A DNA stretch of 64,000 nt from Chromohalobacter nigrandesensis (GCF_023061285.1 NZ_JAKGAM010000006.1:1-64000); one strand, 5' to 3'. Counted from the first letter of the stretch, positions 9,300 to 18,612 are shown. A program made the numbers and translations. Notes: generated by a model not told the origin, from the sequence alone.

Positions 9300-9773
9300 A
9301 TGTCGCACGTTACGCCGCACTATCTGCAGCGCCTGCCGAACCTGCCACTATCGGACGCCGCTTGGGAGGAAATCGACGCCACCGATTTCGTCGAGATTCC
9401 TCTGTTGGGCGTGGTCGCCGCCGGTCTGCCCATGGAGGCCTGCCTCGACAACGAGGCCATCCACGTGCCATCGCGCATGGTACGACGCAACACTTACGCC
9501 TTGCGCGTGCGCGGTGACTCGATGATCGATAGCAACATCTTCGATGGTGACATCATCATTATCGAGCGCTTCGAGTCCGCCGAGAACGGCGAAACCGCCG
9601 TGGTACAGATCAACAATCAGGAAGTCACCCTCAAGCGGCTTTACATCGAGAAATCCGGCGTGCGCCTGCAACCCGCCAACGATGACATGGCGCCCATCTA
9701 TCTCAAGAACGACGATGTACAAGTGCTGGGGCTGGTGATGGGTGTGATGCGTCACGCGACCACGAGTCACTGA
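9300..9773 (+). CDS. Stand-alone LexA/UmuD-like S24 peptidase (no DNA-binding domain)
   Basis: 157 residues covering only the self-cleaving half of a LexA-type protein. Visible elements are an Ala-Gly cleavage-type sequence (LLGVVAAGLPMEA), the catalytic serine in RVRGDSMID, and the catalytic lysine in EVTLKRLY. No helix-turn-helix precedes them; the first 35 residues are too short for the LexA wing. The start at 9300 has a GAGGGAGAGGG ribosome site, and an upstream ATG at 9267 overlaps the promoter -10. UmuD is similar in design but is normally followed by umuC, which is missing. The stop overlaps the next start (TGATG). The protease substrate is unknown. Confidence 0.8.
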   Translation: MSHVTPHYLQRLPNLPLSDAAWEEIDATDFVEIPLLGVVAAGLPMEACLDNEAIHVPSRMVRRNTYALRVRGDSMIDSNIFDGDIIIIERFESAENGETAVVQINNQEVTLKRLYIEKSGVRLQPANDDMAPIYLKNDDVQVLGLVMGVMRHATTSH

Positions 9774-10393
9774 TGCGCTACGCGATTCCCGACCTCGCAT
9801 CCGGCGAGCATCGCTACCATGAGATCGAAATCGAAAAAAGCCGCTTCATTACCTGGACGGCCTTCATCCCCGATATCGCCAGTTTCGACGCGTTGCTGGC
9901 GCAAGCGCGGGCGGCGCACCCCAACGCTAGCCACCACTGTACGGCCTATATCGCCGGTGCGCCCGGCGAGCAAAATGCCATCGGCTTTTCCGACGACGGT
10001 GAACCCGGCGGTACCGCGGGGCGGCCCATGTATCAGGCGCTGGAAGGTTCAGGGCTGGGGCAGGTCGGCTGCGTAGTAATTCGTTACTTCGGCGGCACCA
10101 AACTGGGCACCGGCGGCCTGGTGCGCGCCTATACGCAGGCGGTCGTCCAGGCACTCGAGAGCCTGCCACGACGCCCCTTTATCGAGCGTCGAACGCTGCG
10201 CATACGCATCGATTTCGCCGGCGAGGCCATCGCCCGCGAGTGGCTCGCCACGCAGGATGCCCTCATCGAGAGCGCCGATTACGACGCAGACGGCGTGACG
10301 CTCGATATCGCCTGGCCCGACGAGCGCAGCAGCGACTTGAGTGAGCTGACCTCGCGCCTCAAGGGACGGCTCACTCATCTCACCTTGCCATGA
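9773..10393 (+). CDS. YigZ family protein (IMPACT family)
   Basis: 206 residues. The N-terminal UPF0029/Impact domain carries the family signature around SHHCTAYIAG, GFSDDGEPGGTAGRPM and VIRYFGGTKLGTGGLVRAY. A smaller C-terminal DUF1949-like domain follows. Family members are linked to translation control in eukaryotes (IMPACT); the bacterial role is not settled. Translationally coupled to the S24 peptidase gene by a one-base stop/start overlap. Confidence 0.9.
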   Translation: MRYAIPDLASGEHRYHEIEIEKSRFITWTAFIPDIASFDALLAQARAAHPNASHHCTAYIAGAPGEQNAIGFSDDGEPGGTAGRPMYQALEGSGLGQVGCVVIRYFGGTKLGTGGLVRAYTQAVVQALESLPRRPFIERRTLRIRIDFAGEAIAREWLATQDALIESADYDADGVTLDIAWPDERSSDLSELTSRLKGRLTHLTLP

Positions 10394-10502
10394 GGCAACG
10401 CCACAGCACCCACTATCGTTTTCCTGATCGTCCGGGGGTAATGACATAATACCCGTCCGATTCAGGGGATCTTGCAATGATACCAAGGGTGATGGCGAAG
10501 AC

Positions 10503-11552
10503 ATGACGCAAGTGGCCAGCGGGCGTATCGGCTTAGCCCCGATGGAAGGTGTGATCGACGTGGTCACACGGGATTTGTTGAGCGCCGACGGGGCGCTCGA
10601 CTGGACGGTGACCGAATTCGTCCGCGTGGTCGATGCACGCCTGCCGGCACGGGTATTCCTGCGCCACTGCCCCGAGCTCGAGCAGGCCCCTTGCGCGACC
10701 TCGAACGGTACACCGGTTCACCTGCAACTGCTCGGCTCCGACCCCGATGCCCTGGCAGCCAACGCGGTGCACGCCCAGGCACTCGGCGCCCGCCAAGTCG
10801 ATCTCAACTTCGGCTGCCCGGCCAAGACCGTCAATCGCCATGACGGCGGCGCCTCGCTGCTGCGCGACCCCGATCGCGTCTACAACGTCGTGCGGGCCGT
10901 GCATGAAGCGCTGACGCCCCTAGGGATCGACGTGACGGCCAAGATCCGCCTGGGATTTGACGACAAACAAGTGGCGCTGGCCTGTGCTGAGGCCGCCGAA
11001 GCCGGAGGGGCGGCACACCTGGTGGTGCATGCCCGCACCCGCCGCGAAGGGTATCGACCGCCCGCACATTGGGAATGGATCGGACGCATTCGTGCCCGAC
11101 TGAGGATACCGGTGATCGCCAATGGCGATATCTGGACACTGGAAGATTACTGGAAGGCGCGTACGCTATCGGACTGCACGGATGTGATGCTGGGTCGCGG
11201 CATGCTAGCCGATCCCTGGCTTGCACGACGCATCAAGCATTGGCAGCACACCGGCGAGCGCTTACCGGAGACGCCTTGGGCGGCGCGTGCCGAGGTACTG
11301 ACGGCCTATGCTCAGCGTATGCGCATGCATCTACCGGAAAAGATCGTGGTCTCGCTGCTCAAGCAGTGGCTCAACCAGATGCGTGGGCGTGACGACGAGG
11401 CCGCCAAGCGCTTCACCGCCCTGCGTCGGCGTACCGAATTGCAGGCATTTCTTGACGGTCTACAGCCAGACATTCAGGAGGACACCTCTCCCCTCCAAGA
11501 GGTTGCTATCGGGATGGCTGAATCTCAAGTTATCAAACGCTGTTCACAATGA
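10503..11552 (+). CDS. dusC: tRNA-dihydrouridine synthase DusC
   Basis: 349 residues. An FMN TIM-barrel enzyme that reduces uridine in the tRNA D-loop; DusC in E. coli acts at U16. The N-terminus (LAPMEGVIDVVTRDLLS), TEFVRVVD, the active-site cysteine in DLNFGCPAKTVN, KIRLGFDD, VVHARTRREGY and the PVIANGDIW phosphate-binding segment match DusC better than DusA or DusB. It is about 30 residues longer at the C-terminus than the E. coli enzyme. Confidence 0.9.
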   Translation: MTQVASGRIGLAPMEGVIDVVTRDLLSADGALDWTVTEFVRVVDARLPARVFLRHCPELEQAPCATSNGTPVHLQLLGSDPDALAANAVHAQALGARQVDLNFGCPAKTVNRHDGGASLLRDPDRVYNVVRAVHEALTPLGIDVTAKIRLGFDDKQVALACAEAAEAGGAAHLVVHARTRREGYRPPAHWEWIGRIRARLRIPVIANGDIWTLEDYWKARTLSDCTDVMLGRGMLADPWLARRIKHWQHTGERLPETPWAARAEVLTAYAQRMRMHLPEKIVVSLLKQWLNQMRGRDDEAAKRFTALRRRTELQAFLDGLQPDIQEDTSPLQEVAIGMAESQVIKRCSQ

Positions 11553-11598
11553 TGATGAAGCATTAGAATTCGGGTTCACCCATCTCGTTTTCACGCTT

Positions 11599-12309
11599 AT
11601 GAAAATCACCCGCATCGCTTGCTACAACCTGCTGGGGATGGCCTTGCTGCTCAGTTGGTGGCTACCTCATTTCCCTCTCTGGTCGACCCTCGACGACGAC
11701 ATCTTCTGGTTCTTCAATCAAACGCTGTCGATCGCCGACCATCCGCTGTGGACGACGCTGATCGCCGTGCTCAACAATCGTGATTTCGATATCGCCAGCT
11801 TCCTCGCCCTGGCCGCTGTTTTCGCATGGGCCATGCGCCAGGACAAACGGCCCGAACGCCTGAAACGCTGGGGCGCCATCGGCGTGAGCATGCTGGTCAC
11901 TGCGGGATTAGTGAGTTTGTTGGTCAATAAACTAGTGACCTACGGCCACCCCAGCCCAACTCTGACGCACAGCGGGATTCATCTGTTGTCGCAGGAAGTA
12001 AGTTTCGCCACCAAGGATAGCTCGGGCAACAGCTTTCCCGGCGATCACGGCCTGATGCTGATGACCTTTACCGCCTTCATGTGGCATTTCGCGGGACGCC
12101 GCGTCGGTCTCGTCAGCGCCGCCCTGGCCATCGGCTTGAGTGCCCCGCGCATCATCGGCGGCGGCCACTGGTTCAGCGACGTCTACATGGGGGCACTGGC
12201 CATCGCCCTGCTATTGCTGCCCTGGGTGCTGTGTACCTCATTGGCCAACCGCATGGCCACCTGGGTTCAGCGAGGCATCGAGCACCTCGCCTCACGCCTT
12301 GATCACTGA
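11599..12309 (+). CDS. lpxT: Lipid A 1-diphosphate synthase LpxT (PAP2 phosphotransferase)
   Basis: 236 residues, a polytopic inner-membrane PAP2-superfamily enzyme. LpxT transfers phosphate from undecaprenyl diphosphate to lipid A on the periplasmic side. The match to E. coli LpxT is visible over the whole length: the FFNQ segment, SPTLTHSGIHLLS, the TKDSS turn, FPGDHGLML with the PAP2 His, and the PR-x6-HWFSD motif with the catalytic His and Asp. The start at 11599 aligns with the E. coli N-terminus; an open extension upstream overlaps dusC and is rejected. The last 18 bases overlap the end of a convergent diguanylate cyclase gene. Confidence 0.88.
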   Translation: MKITRIACYNLLGMALLLSWWLPHFPLWSTLDDDIFWFFNQTLSIADHPLWTTLIAVLNNRDFDIASFLALAAVFAWAMRQDKRPERLKRWGAIGVSMLVTAGLVSLLVNKLVTYGHPSPTLTHSGIHLLSQEVSFATKDSSGNSFPGDHGLMLMTFTAFMWHFAGRRVGLVSAALAIGLSAPRIIGGGHWFSDVYMGALAIALLLLPWVLCTSLANRMATWVQRGIEHLASRLDH

Positions 12310-13473
12310 GTCGTCACGTCGCCGAGGCGGTTCGAACGGACACGCCTCGGCGCCTTCGACGACATACAGGCTCGGTAAGGGAGACAATGCTTCGAAGGCT
12401 TCCCAGGCCATGACGCAATCGCGCCCAGCGTCTTTGGCGGCATACAATCGCTGATCGGCCAAGGCGATCACGGCACTGAGTGTCGCCGCCTCGTCCTGGG
12501 TAGCGATGCCTTGACTGACGGTCATGCCGAGCGACTTGTCGGGCAGCACCAATGGCTGATCGCGCACGACGGCCGCGACACGCTCGGCGACTGTGATAGC
12601 GTCACTGCGTGACGCTCCCGGCAGCAACAGCATGAATTCCTCGCCGCCGTAACGCCCCAGCACGTCACCATCGCGCAACCCCTGACGCAGGCAGTTCACC
12701 AGATGGCAGAGCGCCGCATCGCCCGTGGCATGTCCGTGCAGGTCGTTGAACGGCTTGAAGTGATCGACATCCAGCAGTACCACGGCGAAGGGCCGCTTGG
12801 CACGCTGCCAGCGCTCGGCGATGGCGACGATGGCGCGCCGATTGAGGGCGCCGGTGAGCATGTCGTGCAGCGCTTCACGGCGATACGCACGCTCGAGCCG
12901 CTCGGTCACGCCTTCCAGCCCCATCAGTACTCCGCCAAATAGCACCCCCGTCAGCACTAGGTTGACCCACAACAGCCAAGTCGCCGTCGCCAGGGGCAAC
13001 ACGATCTGGGGCGCCCCCCGGTGCATGCTCATCAACAATGCGCCCATCACGCCCAGCAGCAACAGCGACAGCAAGATCTTGTAACCGCGTGGGATCGCAC
13101 TGACATGCAACACCAATAGCGCCAGGCTCACGTAGAACTCGAAACCGACGCCGGCGCCATAGAGACGGATGGCCTCGCCAATCAACAACAGCATCATGCT
13201 CAGCAACAAGGCCGCGCCCCAGGCCATGTAGCCCCGATGATGCAACCCGCGCGCACCGAGCGTCATCAAAACGCTGGCCAGGACGATCAATATCGGACCG
13301 GGCTGCCCTAGCCAGACGAACAGCGGCAGCATCAAACCCACATAGGCCACCAACGCCATCGCGTATAGATGGGCGAAGGTATCGAAATAACGCCGGTATT
13401 CCGGCGGCAGTGGACAATACGGAGGCAACGATGCGTCTCGGCCTCCCCATAGGCGATAGGTACGTAGCGGCAT
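12292..13473 (-). CDS. Membrane diguanylate cyclase (GGDEF)
   Basis: 393 residues. Six or so TM helices fill residues 20-195, then a GGDEF domain (about 210-370) that makes cyclic di-GMP from two GTP. The signature is RYGGEEF, with DVDHFKPFND in the metal site. The RDGD motif 5 residues upstream of GGEEF is an intact RxxD inhibitory site, so feedback inhibition by c-di-GMP is expected. The start at 13473 has AAGGGA upstream. The MASE-like sensor is related in layout to the next gene at 13715, suggesting paralogues. The 3' end overlaps lpxT by 18 nt in the convergent direction. Confidence 0.88.
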   Translation of the reverse strand: MPLRTYRLWGGRDASLPPYCPLPPEYRRYFDTFAHLYAMALVAYVGLMLPLFVWLGQPGPILIVLASVLMTLGARGLHHRGYMAWGAALLLSMMLLLIGEAIRLYGAGVGFEFYVSLALLVLHVSAIPRGYKILLSLLLLGVMGALLMSMHRGAPQIVLPLATATWLLWVNLVLTGVLFGGVLMGLEGVTERLERAYRREALHDMLTGALNRRAIVAIAERWQRAKRPFAVVLLDVDHFKPFNDLHGHATGDAALCHLVNCLRQGLRDGDVLGRYGGEEFMLLLPGASRSDAITVAERVAAVVRDQPLVLPDKSLGMTVSQGIATQDEAATLSAVIALADQRLYAAKDAGRDCVMAWEAFEALSPLPSLYVVEGAEACPFEPPRRRDDSVIKA

Positions 13474-13714
13474 GATGAACGAATCCCTTTTTATTGCGTT
13501 AGGCCACGTCATGCGACGGGCCTTCCCCTGCATCGATTCCCTAGCAAGGTTAGCCATATTCGGCGCATCAAAAGGACGATTCGTGTATGAATTTAGCCGT
13601 TTAGCAGCATGAAATTCGTCAAACGCCAAACAAGCTAAATCCCATGTTGCCGCTTCGTTGCGCTAGGGCATCCGTATTAGATGAAGCGATCTCCACACGG
13701 CGTTTCCGGATATC

Positions 13715-14812
13715 TCATAAGACCGCTGCCGGCCCAATGAACTCCAGGTCACTCATGACCAACTGATCGCGCCCGGCAGACTTGGCGCGATACAAGCGAC
13801 GATCGGCCATGTCGATGAGCGCTTGCATTGACGTGACTTCCTTGGCGGCCGCCATACCCATGGAGAACGTTACCGGCAGCGTCAACGCTTCCAGCTGACA
13901 CGGCTGCTCGGCCAGGCATCGGCGAATGCGCGATGCCACCGCGAGCACCTCATCCCGGGAGCTGTCAGGAAACACGATCAGGAATTCCTCGCCGCCCACG
14001 CGCCCGAGACGGTCGTCTTCGCGCAAGGCGCCACGCACTATATACGCCAGGTGGCGCAAGACATCGTCGCCTGCGGTATGGCCGTGGGTATCGTTGACCT
14101 GCTTGAAATGATCGGCATCCAGCAGCAGCAAGGTGAACTCACGCCCCTGCTGCCACAGCATCTCGGCTTCATGAAAGATGGCGCGCCGGTTGAGCAACTT
14201 GGTGAGGTCATCGTAAGTGGCGTCACGTCGAAAACGATGCTCGCAGCGCTCGGTGATGGCATGCAGCCGCCACAAGATACCCCCTAGAATCAAGAAGACC
14301 ATGACCAGATTGGTCAAGCGGATGTCCTCGCGAAACGCCTCGGCTTCAAGCATCCAGGGGGTGAAATCCGGAGCCATCAGCAGCGTGGCCAGCGCCACGC
14401 TACCGATCACAGCACTCGTCGCGATCTTATAGCGCGCCGTCATGTCGCTGATCAGCATCTCGCATAGCAGCAGGAAAAAATAATATTCGAAACCGGCATC
14501 GGGGCCGATCAGCCACACACTCAGCGTGATCAAAAGGAGGGTCGCGGTCAGCTTGACGCTCATCGCCCGGTTCAGTTGCAAGCGTCGGTGGAACATCAAC
14601 GCTGCGGTATTGGTCGCCACGCAGGCGAGGTTCAAAACAATCAGCAGCGGAATCTGCAAGCCGATCAGCACGCATGCAAACAGCAAATGCCCCAGGCTTG
14701 CGAGCACGAAAGTCTGCGCTACCACCTCGTAGCTGCGTCGCTGCTCCAGCGGCAACGCCCCCGGCGCATGGCACGACCATTCCCAGAGCCGCTGCAAGGC
14801 TCTTGAAGTCAT
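13715..14812 (-). CDS. Membrane diguanylate cyclase (GGDEF), second copy
   Basis: 365 residues with about five to six TM helices (30-190) followed by a GGDEF domain (about 200-355). The active site RVGGEEF, DADHFKQVND and the RxxD inhibitory site (REDD) are all present. AAAGGGAT lies upstream of the start. It lies in tandem with the cyclase at 12292 and shares its membrane-sensor layout, including a GFEY(Y/F) segment between helices, so the two probably arose by duplication and then diverged. Confidence 0.9.
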   Translation of the reverse strand: MTSRALQRLWEWSCHAPGALPLEQRRSYEVVAQTFVLASLGHLLFACVLIGLQIPLLIVLNLACVATNTAALMFHRRLQLNRAMSVKLTATLLLITLSVWLIGPDAGFEYYFFLLLCEMLISDMTARYKIATSAVIGSVALATLLMAPDFTPWMLEAEAFREDIRLTNLVMVFLILGGILWRLHAITERCEHRFRRDATYDDLTKLLNRRAIFHEAEMLWQQGREFTLLLLDADHFKQVNDTHGHTAGDDVLRHLAYIVRGALREDDRLGRVGGEEFLIVFPDSSRDEVLAVASRIRRCLAEQPCQLEALTLPVTFSMGMAAAKEVTSMQALIDMADRRLYRAKSAGRDQLVMSDLEFIGPAAVL

Positions 14813-15146
14813 CTTGGCTATCCCTTTCTACCTGCGTACCGTTGCGAGTGTCGCAACGTAGCGTCCTCGCCTCCGGCCACCCTTTGCAGGGATTTCAGGG
14901 CAAGGATCGTTATTTGTCTCCGCCAAACGGCGGCTTTAATCCGCCAGTCTCGATGCCAACGTCTGCACAGAGGTCCACTTCCAGCAGTATTTCTGAGAAA
15001 GCTTAGCTAATACAAACCAAAGCGCTAGTCAAACGTAAAAAAATGTTAAAAACCGTCTTGCTGGTGAGCAACGCGCGAACATGCGAAAGTCCACACGTCT
15101 TGCCCGGCTAGATGCCGGTTTCACACGATGAAGGGTGCCTACTTCC
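14813..15146. other. Intergenic region between diguanylate cyclase and DoxX gene
   Basis: A 334-bp divergent gap with no convincing gene. It holds a perfect 7-3-7 inverted repeat (GTTGCGA-gtg-TCGCAAC, 14841-14857) in the leader of the cyclase gene and a small CCGCC-AAAC-GGCGG hairpin at 14920-14933. Promoters for both flanking genes must lie here, but no clear -35/-10 pair stands out. I looked for a c-di-GMP riboswitch core and did not see one. Confidence 0.6.
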
Positions 15147-15551
15147 ATGCAACGACTGCTGCATCATGACGACTTGGGAAAACTGATTCTGCGCCTGGCC
15201 GTGGGCGGGCTGATTCTGCTGCACGGCATCGACAAGCTCTTGTCGCCCGCCAGCATCACCGGCATCGGCAACATGCTCGACGCCATGGGGCTACCGATCT
15301 TCCTCGCCTATGGCGTGCTCATCGGCGAGATCGTTGCCCCGTTGATGGCCATCTTGGGTTGGCAGGCGCGCATCGGCGGCCTGTTGATGGCCGGCAACAT
15401 GCTGGTGGCGTTCATCCTCGTCCATCGCGACGAGTTGCTGACGCTCAATGCGCAGGGCGGCTGGACGCTGGAGTTGCAGGGCATGTTTCTGTGCGGCGCC
15501 CTGGCGATCATGCTCATGGGCAGCGGGCGCCTGGCGATGCACCCCGACTGA
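15147..15551 (+). CDS. DoxX family membrane protein
   Basis: 134 residues, four TM helices. The N-terminal LGKLILRLAVGGLILLHGIDKL and AYGVLIGEIVAPLMAILG segments are typical of the DoxX/YphA-like family. The biochemical role of these small membrane proteins is mostly unknown; some are linked to redox or quinone metabolism. ATG 15147 with AAGGG upstream is preferred to a GTG four codons earlier. Confidence 0.85.
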   Translation: MQRLLHHDDLGKLILRLAVGGLILLHGIDKLLSPASITGIGNMLDAMGLPIFLAYGVLIGEIVAPLMAILGWQARIGGLLMAGNMLVAFILVHRDELLTLNAQGGWTLELQGMFLCGALAIMLMGSGRLAMHPD

Positions 15552-15580
15552 TTTGGCGCCTCATACCACTCCTCACACCC

Positions 15581-16270
15581 TCAGTGGACGCTTTCCAAAG
15601 CAGCGAGGCGCGCATCGAGCAATGCCGGAAAACGCTTGTACCAGGTTTGGTTGAGGGGCGAAGGATGCGGCAGTGGCGCCAGTTGGAACTCGGCACTACG
15701 CCCGTCGGGGAGTGACAGCACAGTGGTATGCAGCGCCTCGAAGCGGTCCTCACGCGCCCAGAAGGCCTCCAATTCATGCTTGATCTCGCGCGGCTGACCG
15801 ATGGCAAACCACAAGAACGCCTCGCGCCCCAGAGTGATCAGAGTGCGGCCTTGCCAGTGCGCGATTAGAAGCTCCGCCATCAAGGGCTGAAAGCGCTTCT
15901 TGACCGCCATCGACCACGCCTTGTTGCCGATTGGCTTGTAGGGCACGGTGTTGGCCCAGAAATAACGCCGCCCCACGGCGAGCGAGGCCTCGAAATCGGG
16001 CAGTTCTTCCCCGTGCAGATGTTTATACAGGCCGGCACGTACCTTCTGGCCGCCGCTGCCCACAAATGGCGCGCCATGCACGACCTCCTGACGACCTGGG
16101 TCACGCCCGAAAAAGCCCACCGGCGCGTCGCGCGGACCCAGGCCGATGATCGGCTCCAGCGGGTCGCGCCGATTGGCGCGGTAGACATCGCGGTCGATGC
16201 CGTCGAGCGCGTCGGCTTCACGGCGAAACGCATCGCGCAGCGCCGGCGGGAGGGTCACGTCTTGTGACAT
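15581..16270 (-). CDS. Uracil-DNA glycosylase superfamily protein
   Basis: 229 residues. The motif FFGRDPGRQEVVHGAPFVGSGGQ resembles motif 1 of family 4/5-type uracil-DNA glycosylases (G-x-x-PG...GxPFVGxxG). LAPLPHPSPLNQTWY near the C-terminus is the motif 2 histidine loop. The enzyme probably removes uracil or another deaminated base. The Fe-S cluster cysteines of family 4 are not obvious, so the subfamily is uncertain. It sits near the glycosylase tag but on the other strand. Confidence 0.78.
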   Translation of the reverse strand: MSQDVTLPPALRDAFRREADALDGIDRDVYRANRRDPLEPIIGLGPRDAPVGFFGRDPGRQEVVHGAPFVGSGGQKVRAGLYKHLHGEELPDFEASLAVGRRYFWANTVPYKPIGNKAWSMAVKKRFQPLMAELLIAHWQGRTLITLGREAFLWFAIGQPREIKHELEAFWAREDRFEALHTTVLSLPDGRSAEFQLAPLPHPSPLNQTWYKRFPALLDARLAALESVH

Positions 16271-16361
16271 GCTTGGTATCCTTTCCAGTTCTAGAATCGT
16301 TCAGCCTGCGGCAATAGCCGCGTCCCGCCCATCGTAGGAACGGGGCGCGATACGCGGTGGC

Positions 16362-16802
16362 TTACCAGCTACCGGTGTTTTCCATCGAGGCCCACGGTTC
16401 CTGAGCGGGCAGTTCATCGCCCTTTTGCAACAATTCCACAGAGATGCCATCCGGCGAGCGAACGAAGGCCATGTGGCCGTCGCGCGGCGGACGATTGATG
16501 GTCACGCCGTTGTCCATCAGGTGCTGGCACAGGGCGTAGATATCATCGACCCGATACGCTAGGTGGCCGAAGTTGCGACCGCCGGTATAGGTCTCCGGAT
16601 CCCAGTTGTAGGTGAGCTCGACTTCCGGGGCCTTTTGCTCACGCGAACGTTCTTCGTCCTCCGGCGCGGCGAGGAACACCAGCGTGAAGCGGCCCTTTTC
16701 GTTCTCCTTGCGGCGCACTTCCTTGAGGCCCAGCAGGTCACAATAGAAATGCAGCGAAGCGTCGAGATCGGCGACACGGACCATGGTGTGAAGGTACTGC
16801 AT
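16362..16802 (-). CDS. gloA: Lactoylglutathione lyase (glyoxalase I)
   Basis: 146 residues, a single VOC-fold domain as in E. coli GlxI. All four metal ligands are visible: His5, Glu62, His80 and Glu123. It converts the methylglyoxal-glutathione hemithioacetal to S-lactoylglutathione in the cytosol. Lacks a long insertion, so it looks like the Ni/Co-type bacterial enzyme. Confidence 0.93.
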   Translation of the reverse strand: MQYLHTMVRVADLDASLHFYCDLLGLKEVRRKENEKGRFTLVFLAAPEDEERSREQKAPEVELTYNWDPETYTGGRNFGHLAYRVDDIYALCQHLMDNGVTINRPPRDGHMAFVRSPDGISVELLQKGDELPAQEPWASMENTGSW

Positions 16803-16916
16803 GGTAATCTCCTCATGATGTTATGCAGGCTAAACGTCTATGGTAAACCAGCCCACCGGCCACGGCGAATTCATCACCGCCGGGGCAATTCGTCAACACT
16901 CCGCGAGGCACTCCCC

Positions 16917-17456
16917 ATGAGCACGTATTGCGACCATGCCCCCGGCCATCCTTTTCATGGTCCCTACCACGATCACGAATACGGGTTTCCCGTGCGCGAC
17001 GACGACCGGCTCTTCGAACGCTTGATCCTCGAGATCAACCAGGCCGGTCTTTCCTGGCTGACCGTTCTCAAGAAGCGCGAAGCATTCTCGGCGGCCTTCG
17101 ACGATTTCTCGGTGGCACGCGTTGCCGCCTACGACGACACGCAAAGGGCGCGTCTGCTCGCGGATGCAGGTATCATCCGCAATCGGCGTAAGGTCGACGC
17201 GGCGATTCACAATGCCAACGTGGTGCTCGACCTGCAGTATTCTCACGGCAGTTTCGCCACCTGGCTCGATGCGCATCATCCACTCGCGTTACCGGAATGG
17301 GTAAAGCTATTCAAGCGCACCTTCCGCTTCACCGGCCCGGAAATCGTCAACGAGTTCTTGATGAGTACCGGCTACCTGCCGGGCGCCCATCGCGAAGACT
17401 GCCCGATTCAGCATCAGATACGCGCACAACGGCCGCCGTGGCTAAACATCGAATGA
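16917..17456 (+). CDS. tag: DNA-3-methyladenine glycosylase I (Tag)
   Basis: 179 residues. Excises 3-methyladenine from alkylated DNA. The zinc-binding residues of Tag are present: Cys5 and His18 (YHDHEYGFPV) at the N-terminus and the His-x3-Cys pair in GAHREDCPIQ at the C-terminus. The FERLILEINQAGLSWLTVLKKR helix and the HhH-like GLS..F..F segment match. The start at 16917 matches the family N-terminus; a longer frame reaching back over gloA is spurious. Confidence 0.93.
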   Translation: MSTYCDHAPGHPFHGPYHDHEYGFPVRDDDRLFERLILEINQAGLSWLTVLKKREAFSAAFDDFSVARVAAYDDTQRARLLADAGIIRNRRKVDAAIHNANVVLDLQYSHGSFATWLDAHHPLALPEWVKLFKRTFRFTGPEIVNEFLMSTGYLPGAHREDCPIQHQIRAQRPPWLNIE

Positions 17457-17499
17457 ACGTTCACCAGGGACACACCGCCGCAAGGGGAGATCACAGCGC

Positions 17500-18573
17500 A
17501 TGGATTCACTGACGCAGGCCTGCCTCGGCGCCGCTATCGGCGGCACCGTGCTGGGCCGCCGTCTAGGCCGCAAGGCCGTCATCGCCGGCGCCTTACTCGG
17601 CACATTGCCCGATCTCGACGTGGTCATCGACTACGGCGACGCCGTGGCCGATTACACCTATCACCGGGGGTTCAGTCATTCCCTGTGGGTACTCGGCGCC
17701 CTCGCCGTCCTGCTGACCGGGCTGACCCGCGCAGGCGAGCGTTGGCGCCAAGTCTCGCCGCCCATCGGCACCTGGCGCTGGGGCTTACTGTTCGGCGGTT
17801 GCCTGCTGACGCACCCGCTGCTGGATGCCTTGACCACCTACGGCACTCAACTCTGGTGGCCGATGACCACGCCGCCGGTAAGTTGGCACACCATCTTCAT
17901 CATCGACCCGCTGTTCACGCTGCCGTTGCTGGTGGGCGTCATCGCCGCGCTGATCAAGGGCTATTCGCCGCGTCTGCTGGGCTGGGGGCTGACGCTTGCC
18001 TGCTTCTACCTGGCCTTTACCGTCGCCGCCCAGAACACGGTAAACGCGCGCATCGGCCCGAGCCTGGCCAGCCAAGGCCTCGAGGATGCCCCACGACTGG
18101 TTCAGCCCACGCCCTTCAACGCCCTGCTGTGGCGCGTCACGGTGGTCCAGGACGACGCCTACTACGAAGGCGTCGTAAGCCTCTTCGATGGTCGCACACC
18201 ACTGGCGCTGACTCGTCTGCCGCGTGGCAACGAATGGCAGGACGCCGCACTGGCGACGACGGCCGGGCAGCGTCTGGCGTGGTTCGCCGGGCCGTTCCTG
18301 CGCTATCGCACCGAAGAACGCCAGGGCATCACTCAGTTGATCGCCACCGATCTACGCCTGGGCACGCCCGGCTACCACATGTTCAACTTCACGCTTGCCG
18401 AGCGCAGCGCAGATGGCTGGCATGCCATCGACAGCGAACGTGTCGCGGGCGCGCGTCCCGACAAAACCGCCTTCGTCTCACTCTTCCAACGCCTGATCGC
18501 ACCGCAAGCCAACGTCTGCCCGCCACTCGGCGATCCTCAGGCGCGGTGCCTCACGCCACGCGTCTCGCCCTGA
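17500..18573 (+). CDS. Membrane-bound metal-dependent hydrolase, YdjM family (DUF457)
   Basis: 357 residues. The N-terminal half begins MDSLTQACLGAAIGG and carries the His/Asp motifs of the YdjM/DUF457 family (LPDLDVV, YHRGFSHS, LTHPLLDALTTYG), with four to five TM helices (60-190). The C-terminal half is a soluble domain of about 150 residues with no recognised fold. The substrate is unknown. A strong terminator follows immediately. Confidence 0.85.
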   Translation: MDSLTQACLGAAIGGTVLGRRLGRKAVIAGALLGTLPDLDVVIDYGDAVADYTYHRGFSHSLWVLGALAVLLTGLTRAGERWRQVSPPIGTWRWGLLFGGCLLTHPLLDALTTYGTQLWWPMTTPPVSWHTIFIIDPLFTLPLLVGVIAALIKGYSPRLLGWGLTLACFYLAFTVAAQNTVNARIGPSLASQGLEDAPRLVQPTPFNALLWRVTVVQDDAYYEGVVSLFDGRTPLALTRLPRGNEWQDAALATTAGQRLAWFAGPFLRYRTEERQGITQLIATDLRLGTPGYHMFNFTLAERSADGWHAIDSERVAGARPDKTAFVSLFQRLIAPQANVCPPLGDPQARCLTPRVSP

Positions 18574-18580
18574 AATGCAG

Positions 18581-18612
18581 AGGGCGGCTCGCCATGAGCC
18601 GCCCTTTTCTTA
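18581..18612 (+). terminator. Rho-independent terminator after the YdjM-like gene
   Basis: Stem GGGCGGCTC/GAGCCGCCC (9 bp) with a 5-base loop, then TTTTCTTAC. It begins 8 nt after the stop codon. Confidence 0.92.

Noticed and set aside
14813..15146. Possible c-di-GMP riboswitch ahead of the diguanylate cyclase
   Set aside because: The conserved GEMM core and tetraloop-receptor pattern are not present on either strand.
16563..16916. Extended N-terminus for Tag reaching back over gloA
   Set aside because: It is antisense to gloA, lacks similarity to Tag and the ATG at 16917 aligns with the zinc Cys near the N-terminus.
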